Assembly (NCBI GenBank): GCA_023416655.1
Contig: JAEZHK010000134.1
Location: 1-18,167 of the forward strand
Origin: Bacillota bacterium
Lineage (GTDB): Bacteria; Bacillota; Clostridia; Christensenellales; Aristaeellaceae
Length of the DNA stretch: 18,167 bases
Direction: 5' to 3'
The position numbers and the translations under genes were made by a program. Below the pieces are notes generated by a model, which was not told the origin of the DNA, searched no databases, and saw nothing but the letters and a program-made list of their open reading frames with translations. Shown piece by piece: positions 13,698-18,167 of this stretch; position 1 is the stretch's first letter; every line of letters starts with the position of its first letter.

Positions 13698-14231
13698 TTA
13701 TAAATCCATGCGGCGGACTTCGCCGTCAGGCGACGCCACTCTTCGCCGGCATGGTCCACGATGTACGCATGGACCGACTGGACGGCGTCGTCCGGATTTT
13801 CCGGGGCATCCGCGGCGAGTCTTCCCCAAATTCCAACAAAAGCTCAATCTGGATGCTCTCCAGTCGTCCGGGTTCTTCTCCTTCAAAAGGCGCTCGATCA
13901 ACCCGATCAGCGCCCCGGTCTGATAGGCCGACAGCTTCCCCACCTGCTGGAATTTGACGGCATCCCCGTAGTAGCCGGGATCGACGAACAGCATTGCATA
14001 CGCCCAGCGGTTCACGTCCTGCGGCGCGCAGATGTGGGTCATCAGCTGAGGGATCACAACGCCGTCGCCCGCTAGAAATCGGACGATCCCGTGATTCAGC
14101 GTCAGGACGGTGGAACCCTCCACGATGTACCCCAGCGAAAGCTCGTTGTGGACGTGGGGCTTGTAGGCGTGCGCGTCATTGCGGCACAGCTTGATTTCCA
14201 CGCCTTTCAAGATGCTCCTGCTGAACTCCAT
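13698..14231 (-). pseudogene. Decayed AraC-family regulator gene (ligand-binding cupin only)
   Basis: The first 100 residues are a typical AraC sugar-sensing cupin: AHAYKPHVHNELSLGYIVEGSTVLTL, FLAGDGVVIPQLMTHICAP, then WAYAMLFVDPGYYG. The frame then loses sense after GLIERLLKE. A second frame reads EEPGRLESIQIELLLEFGEDS (through about 13823), and a third reads ADAPENPDDAVQSVHAYIVDHAGEE (to about 13738), which looks like the lead-in to the AraC HTH. Each change is what a 1-base deletion would give, near 13869-13888 and 13814-13830. The HTH itself is absent: only about 70 bases remain before the next gene. The start is uncertain: ATG at 14229-14231 after AGGA, or 14256-14258. Sequencing errors could explain the shifts but not the missing HTH. 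Confidence 0.72.
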
Positions 14232-14322
14232 TTTCTTGTCCTGCGCGGCGCCGCCCATGCCCCTATTCTCCCCTCCCGCCCTCAACGATCCCGCTAGCTT
14301 AGGTCTGTTCTCCCGAGCCAGG

Positions 14323-16581
14323 CTACTGGTACAGCTGCATGTACAGCTTCGGGATGTCGGGATCGCCGGGCAATATCTGCTTCAGTTGATCGAGCACATT
14401 CCTTGCGTTCGCAAGATCGCCCTTCAGGATGAATTCTGCGACGACGCCCTTCAGCCGGGCCGTGAGCGCGTCGAATTCCGCGTTCACCTGCGCTTTCGGA
14501 ACGGCGTTTTTCCGCTCGATCTCAATTTCCATCACTTTCATCATGATGTTGACGAAATCCACCAGATCGCTTTTCAGGCCGAGCGCCGTTTTCATCGCCC
14601 TGGCCTGCGCCGCGAAATCGCCCTTATCGCCGCAGTCGATGGACTGCTTCAGGAGAAACGCCGCCCGCGCGCCCGCGCTCAGGTAGTTGCAGCGCTCACC
14701 AGTGAAGTTCTCGGCGCTGTTCAGCGCAAGATGGTAAGAGTAGAGTCGGTCGGCATACCCCCGCAAGCCGTCATAAAGCGCCTCGGTCTTAAGCGCCTTA
14801 TTGTCCTTGAGCGCTTTCAACTCGAGCGCGGCCTCAAGCGACAGAACTTCCGGGGAATTTTCCGGAAAACAGTTTTCAATATACTTCAGAATGCCGCGCG
14901 CCTCGTCCGCCCAGCAGGAATCGGCGAGCAGGCGCATGTCGCCGTCCCATTGATCAATATCGATTTTCCCCGCGCACCCGGACAGATCCAGATTGTTGCG
15001 GTGTGCCACCCGCATCAGTTCATGCGCGAAGCCCGCGCCCTCAAGGCTGAAATAGTGTTCGAACAATTCTTTCAGCCGCGTTAAGTCCCCGGCTTTTTCG
15101 GCGGCGCGGATTTTTAGCAGCACGAAATAGGGCTTATCCAGGTTCAGATTGTTCAGATACTCGATCAGCCGGACCTGGCTACCGTACACAACGACCGGTT
15201 CCAGGCAGGACTGGACGGAGGACAGGAAGCAGGCAATGCTGCTTTCCTTTTCAAGGTGAGGCTCGATCAGGGGATACAGCTTGTCGAATGCGTCCTTTTC
15301 CACCGCGTATGAGATCATCATTGGCAGGCATTTCTCAAGGAGCAGGTGATTTTCACCCGGGTTTTCTGTGACCCGTCGGATGTAAGCCCAGGCTCTTTCC
15401 TCATCCCCCAGTTCGATCGCCCGTTTCAGGCCGCACTCCATGAAATTCGCGCGGCTGGGCTCCGATTCGCACTCGCCCATCGAAAGAATCTGCTGGGCAG
15501 CCAGCCTGTCCGGATTGGCGTCCAGAATTTCCATCAGGGCGAAATACTGGTCCACGTTCGAAAGCATTTTATTGGAGTCAAACACCGCGAAAGAGCATTC
15601 GTTGAGCAAGTAACAGATTCCGGCTTTCGCAAGCTCTGAAATGTCGGAACGCTTCAAAACGCGCTCCGATTGCTCCGAAACGTCCTTCCACCTTTTCAGG
15701 CAGATCAGCACATGGACGTAAAAATAGGCGATCACGGAAATATAGTTGCCGTTTTCCGGATGCTCATTCTTTTCAAGGGCTTCGCGGCACAGCGCCTCCG
15801 CTTTCACATAATCATGGCTGCGCAGGTACTCCTGCGCAAGGTGCGTGACGGCCCTGAGATACCCCGGCTTCTCCTCCAGAATTTTCTCAAGCGATTGGAG
15901 ATTGCGCAGATTGTGCTTCTCAAACGCCTCCTGGCTTTCAAAAACGTATCCGTAATGGTGTACAAACGCGTTCAGGGCTTTGAGCTGGGGCATCGCGCCG
16001 ACCAGGTATTCGTGAATCCGGTCCTTGAAGCGGAGAATATCACTTCGGCGCACCAGGCGTTCGACATAGCCGTCCGCGTATTGCCGGCCGCCGAGGTCCT
16101 TGTAATTGCGCACCCTGTAGATGCAGGTATTGTATCTTCCATCCTCCGTTTTGAGGAAATCGATGATTTCAGATACGTCGTCAAACCATTCGTCGTCATC
16201 CAGAAATAGAAACCATTCGCCCTTCGCTCGTTCCAGCCCCGCGTTCCGGGCGGCGGCAAAATCGTTGCACCAATCGAAACGGACGATCTTGTCCGTAAAC
16301 TCCCGCGCAACCGCGAGCGATCCGTCGGAACGCTCTGGGCCGACGGTATCGACCACAATCAGCTCGCTGGGCAGCGCGTCCAGAAGCGGCTTGATGGAGT
16401 TCAGGCATTTGCGAATTGTGTCGATCCGATTGGATACCAGAAGCGAAATGGTCAATCGGACGGGGCTTTTGACAAAGCGCACCGCGTTTTGAGGAAGCCG
16501 CGCGAAGCCTTGCGAAGCCGTATTGGCCTGGGGTTTTTTCTTTCCGGCATTGTTTACGGCCTTCGGAATCTTTTTGCCCAT
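14323..16581 (-). CDS. Large GT2-family glycosyltransferase with helical-repeat (TPR-like) C-terminus, SunS-like layout
   Basis: A 752-residue protein. After a basic, flexible N-terminus (1-40), a GT-A glycosyltransferase 2 domain spans about 42-230: TISLLVSNR at 44-52, IVVDTVGPERSDGS near 75, DWCNDFAAARNAGLERAKGEW at 103-123, and the metal-binding FLFLDDDEWF (D128-D130). The remainder, about 240-745, is helical with TPR-like character (HLAQEYLRSHDYVKAEALCREAL and similar). This layout resembles the sublancin glycosyltransferase SunS and flagellin or surface-protein glycosyltransferases that use the repeats to grip a peptide. The sugar and acceptor are unknown. No signal peptide is seen, so it should act in the cytoplasm. 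Start at the ATG at 16579-16581, after GGGAGGA. It is read away from an amino-sugar transaminase gene under its own strong promoter. Confidence 0.9.
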   Translation of the reverse strand: MGKKIPKAVNNAGKKKPQANTASQGFARLPQNAVRFVKSPVRLTISLLVSNRIDTIRKCLNSIKPLLDALPSELIVVDTVGPERSDGSLAVAREFTDKIVRFDWCNDFAAARNAGLERAKGEWFLFLDDDEWFDDVSEIIDFLKTEDGRYNTCIYRVRNYKDLGGRQYADGYVERLVRRSDILRFKDRIHEYLVGAMPQLKALNAFVHHYGYVFESQEAFEKHNLRNLQSLEKILEEKPGYLRAVTHLAQEYLRSHDYVKAEALCREALEKNEHPENGNYISVIAYFYVHVLICLKRWKDVSEQSERVLKRSDISELAKAGICYLLNECSFAVFDSNKMLSNVDQYFALMEILDANPDRLAAQQILSMGECESEPSRANFMECGLKRAIELGDEERAWAYIRRVTENPGENHLLLEKCLPMMISYAVEKDAFDKLYPLIEPHLEKESSIACFLSSVQSCLEPVVVYGSQVRLIEYLNNLNLDKPYFVLLKIRAAEKAGDLTRLKELFEHYFSLEGAGFAHELMRVAHRNNLDLSGCAGKIDIDQWDGDMRLLADSCWADEARGILKYIENCFPENSPEVLSLEAALELKALKDNKALKTEALYDGLRGYADRLYSYHLALNSAENFTGERCNYLSAGARAAFLLKQSIDCGDKGDFAAQARAMKTALGLKSDLVDFVNIMMKVMEIEIERKNAVPKAQVNAEFDALTARLKGVVAEFILKGDLANARNVLDQLKQILPGDPDIPKLYMQLYQ

Positions 16582-16676
16582 GCTGATCCTCCCGGATTCG
16601 GATGATGTGAAGCATTGGGGTTGTGACGGGGAAAGCAGGCAGGGCTGCAAAGGAAGCGGCTGATGAAGTGATTTTC

Positions 16677-16705
16677 AGTATAGCCCAATCGCTGCCTTAT
16701 GTCAA
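16677..16705 (-). promoter_or_regulatory. Consensus sigma-A promoter of the glycosyltransferase
   Basis: Exact TTGACA (16700-16705), 17-base spacer, TATACT (16677-16682) on the minus strand: one mismatch in twelve at optimal spacing. Transcription would start near 16670, with an 89-base leader before the ATG at 16581. Confidence 0.87.
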
Positions 16706-16763
16706 TCTGACGAACGGGAATGCCGTCAGGATGGCACTTCACGCCGTCGCGCCACGCGGAGTT

Positions 16764-16794
16764 ATTGACAGAATTGAGTGGATACGCTGTCAAT
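16764..16794. repeat. Perfect 8-bp inverted repeat, candidate operator
   Basis: ATTGACAG (16764-16771) and CTGTCAAT (16787-16794) with 15 bases between. Each arm contains TTGACA, but on neither strand does a usable -10 lie 16-18 bases away, so these are not -35 boxes of a normal promoter. Placed between two divergent genes, it could bind a dimeric regulator controlling either one. Confidence 0.5.
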
Positions 16795-16909
16795 TCGTAC
16801 GGGTTTATATTACGGAATAGTGGAATTTCGATCTATCCTGGACGATATAAAAGGCGCGGAGGCATTTATCACACACGAGCATATGCAGTAAGAATGCGAG
16901 GCGAAGCTC

Positions 16910-18016
16910 ATGAAAATCACCGTCACACGTTCTTCCATGCCTCCGTTTGAAGCGTACTGCAATGAAATCCGCGATCTGTGGGATTCGCATTGGCTGACCA
17001 ACATGGGTTCCAAGCATCGCGCGCTGGAAGCGCTTTTACAGGATTATTTGGACGCCCCCAACATCACCTTGTTTTCAAACGGTCATCTGGCGCTTGAAGC
17101 CATATTGCGCACGTTCGACCTGACCGGAGAGGTCATCACCACGCCGTACACCTTCGCCTCCACCACCCACGCCATCATCCGGTGCGGCCTGACGCCAGTC
17201 TTCTGCGACATCAAACCGGATTTTACGATGGATCCCGAAAAAATCGAGGCGCTGATCACCGAGCGGACGAGCGCCATCCTGCCGGTCCATGTCTACGGGA
17301 ACCTTTGCGACCATCCGGCCATTGAAAAAATCGCGCGTCGGTATGGGCTCAAGGTCATCTATGACGCGGCGCACGCGTTCGGTGTTTCGCGCGGCGGGAT
17401 GACCGCGGCCCGGATGGGGGACGCCTCCATGTTCAGCTTCCACGCCACCAAGGTTTTTCAAACGATCGAGGGCGGCGCGGTTTGCTTTCAGGATGCCGGG
17501 CACAGGCGGCGGCTGGAGCTGGAGAAAAACTTCGGCATCGCCGGGCCGGAGCAGGTGGAAGCCGTGGGCGGCAACGCGAAGATGAACGAGTTCCAGGCCG
17601 CGATGGGCATCTGCAACCTGCGCCATATTGACGCAGAAATTGAGAAGCGCAAAGCCGTCGCCAGGCGGTATCAGGAAAGGCTGGGCGGGGTATCCGGACT
17701 TGAAATCTGGAAAGATCAGGAAGGCGTCAAGCCGAATTACGGATACTTCGCCGTGCTCGTGGACGAGGCCGACTTTGGAGCGACGAGGGACGCGCTGCAT
17801 GATCGGCTGCTCGAAATCGACGTGCTCTCCAGAAAATACTTCTATCCCGCGACCAACGAGATGGCGTGCTACGGCGGACGGTTTGATCCGGGGCAAACCC
17901 CGAAGGCGGCGCGGGCCTCCCGGCAGGTTTTGACGCTGCCCATCTACGGCGATCTAACACTGACGGATGTAGACCGCATATGCGATGCGATCAAATCCAT
18001 GCAATCAGGCGCTTGA
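16910..18016 (+). CDS. DegT/DnrJ/EryC1/StrS-family sugar aminotransferase
   Basis: A 368-residue PLP enzyme that transaminates a nucleotide-linked keto sugar to an amino sugar. Visible parts: HWLTNMGSKHRALE near 27-40, FSNGHLALEAIL near 55, TTPYTFASTTHAI near 77-89, VYDAAHAFGV-like YDAAHAFGVS at 151-160 (D152 would bind the PLP ring nitrogen), and SFHATKVFQTIEGGA with the Schiff-base lysine K181. The FHATK variant (rather than SxxxxK of other subgroups) is typical of VioA/FdtB/QdtB-type enzymes acting on dTDP-4-keto- or 3-keto-6-deoxy sugars; the exact substrate is inferred. The ATG at 16910 lies eight bases after GAGG. Read divergently from the glycosyltransferase, it suggests an amino-deoxy-sugar glycan, but no dTDP-sugar dehydratase is in the window. 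Confidence 0.95.
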   Translation: MKITVTRSSMPPFEAYCNEIRDLWDSHWLTNMGSKHRALEALLQDYLDAPNITLFSNGHLALEAILRTFDLTGEVITTPYTFASTTHAIIRCGLTPVFCDIKPDFTMDPEKIEALITERTSAILPVHVYGNLCDHPAIEKIARRYGLKVIYDAAHAFGVSRGGMTAARMGDASMFSFHATKVFQTIEGGAVCFQDAGHRRRLELEKNFGIAGPEQVEAVGGNAKMNEFQAAMGICNLRHIDAEIEKRKAVARRYQERLGGVSGLEIWKDQEGVKPNYGYFAVLVDEADFGATRDALHDRLLEIDVLSRKYFYPATNEMACYGGRFDPGQTPKAARASRQVLTLPIYGDLTLTDVDRICDAIKSMQSGA

Positions 18017-18057
18017 TACCAATTCAAAACATTATTTCGTCCAAAGGAGCGAACATT

Positions 18058-18167
18058 TTGTTTCTGGCCAGGAGCCGAAACGCAGGAATAGCAGCGCTAT
18101 TTCAAGCGGAGTGCGACACTGGGGCGTGCGATTCAAATTCATTTGAATCGCACGGTCGCGAAGCGAC
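18058..18167 (+). CDS. Possible start of a downstream gene (runs off the window)
   Basis: AAAGGAG (18043-18049) lies eight bases before a TTG at 18058, and the frame stays open to the window's end (MFLARSRNAGIAALFQAEC...). It is 41 bases after the aminotransferase stop on the same strand, as expected of the next gene in an operon. Against it: the start is TTG, the peptide resembles nothing I recognise, and the DNA is dominated by palindromes at 18087-18101, 18126-18153 and 18155-18167. It may be non-coding. Confidence 0.3.
   Translation, partial: MFLARSRNAGIAALFQAECDTGACDSNSFESHGREA
18126..18153. repeat. Perfect 13-bp palindrome with 2-base centre
   Basis: GTGCGATTCAAAT (18126-18138), TC, ATTTGAATCGCAC (18141-18153). 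A second small palindrome GTCGC-GAA-GCGAC (18155-18167) follows two bases later, and AATAGC-AGC-GCTATT (18087-18101) precedes. There is no T run visible after it within the window. It could be a terminator cut by the edge, a REP-like unit, or a protein-binding site. Confidence 0.75.

Larger units (their letters stand above)
16582..16909. other. 328-base divergent intergenic region
   Basis: No gene seen. It holds the consensus minus-strand promoter of the glycosyltransferase (16677-16705), a 6-bp inverted repeat CTGACG/CGTCAG (16707-16712/16724-16729) directly upstream of its -35 box, and an 8-bp inverted repeat ATTGACAG/CTGTCAAT (16764-16771/16787-16794). For the plus direction only weak -10 candidates were found: TATATT (16806-16811) and TATAAA (16846-16851), both without a good -35. 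The base composition here is lower in GC than in the flanking genes. Confidence 0.65.

Noticed and set aside
14179..15084. 301-codon plus-strand open frame opposite the glycosyltransferase and the AraC remnant
   Set aside because: It is antisense to the helical-repeat region, has no ribosome binding site of note, and spans two unrelated minus-strand genes.
16765..16793. TTGACA boxes read as -35 elements of new promoters on either strand
   Set aside because: At 16-18 bases downstream on either strand the sequence is TGTCAA or similar, not a -10 box. They are better described as arms of an inverted repeat.
1..18167. CRISPR arrays, tRNA or rRNA genes, insertion sequences
   Set aside because: No regularly spaced direct repeats, cloverleaf or CCA-type tRNA ends, rRNA motifs or transposase-like proteins were noticed on reading both strands; a tRNA or Rfam scan would be needed to be certain.

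Overview
The window looks like a stretch of a high-GC, low-motility-of-strand Gram-positive chromosome, most likely from the Clostridia (Christensenellales/Oscillospirales-like). Grounds: strong AGGAGG-type ribosome binding sites before nearly every gene, consensus sigma-A promoters, a ROK-type sugar regulator, an RbsC-type permease, and Firmicutes-typical small families (DUF6157, DUF1801, NimA-like flavoprotein, Imm5-like). This taxonomic guess is inference from gene content. No tRNA, rRNA, CRISPR array or transposase was seen. Almost everything is on the minus strand; only a YeiH-type transporter and a sugar aminotransferase read on plus.

Region 1-2955 is a sugar-uptake locus read leftwards: a ROK repressor (1687-2916), a structured intergenic region, a perfect TTGACA-17-TATAAT promoter with a TTAG-N5-CTAA site just downstream, an RbsC-like permease (239-1243), and the beginning of a secreted protein that leaves the window (1-152). 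Region 3169-8411 reads leftwards from a promoter at 8457-8484: DUF6157, DUF1801, DUF1697, a split chromate-transporter pair, a GltD/PreT-like Fe-S flavoprotein oxidoreductase that appears to start at ATA, and enolase. Region 8526-9859 holds an Imm5-like protein coupled by a 4-bp overlap to a cysteine-motif flavoprotein.

Region 9979-10968 (plus) is a YeiH/UPF0324 transporter facing, across a strong terminator, a leftward cassette of five tightly spaced small genes (11027-13667): STAS/SpoIIAA-like protein, DHFR/RibD-like reductase, NimA-like flavoprotein, Nudix hydrolase and HD-domain hydrolase. Upstream of it lies a decayed AraC-type regulator gene with two apparent 1-base deletions and no DNA-binding domain. 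The right end carries a divergent pair: a 752-residue GT2 glycosyltransferase with a long helical-repeat C-terminus, and a DegT/DnrJ/EryC1 amino-sugar transaminase. Together these suggest the edge of a glycan or protein-glycosylation locus. The last 110 bases are rich in perfect palindromes and may hold the start of another gene.

The points most worth checking are the ATA start, the hairpin cluster at 1400-1685, the GT/aminotransferase pair with its shared intergenic inverted repeats, the orphan Imm5-like/flavoprotein pair, and the terminal palindromes.
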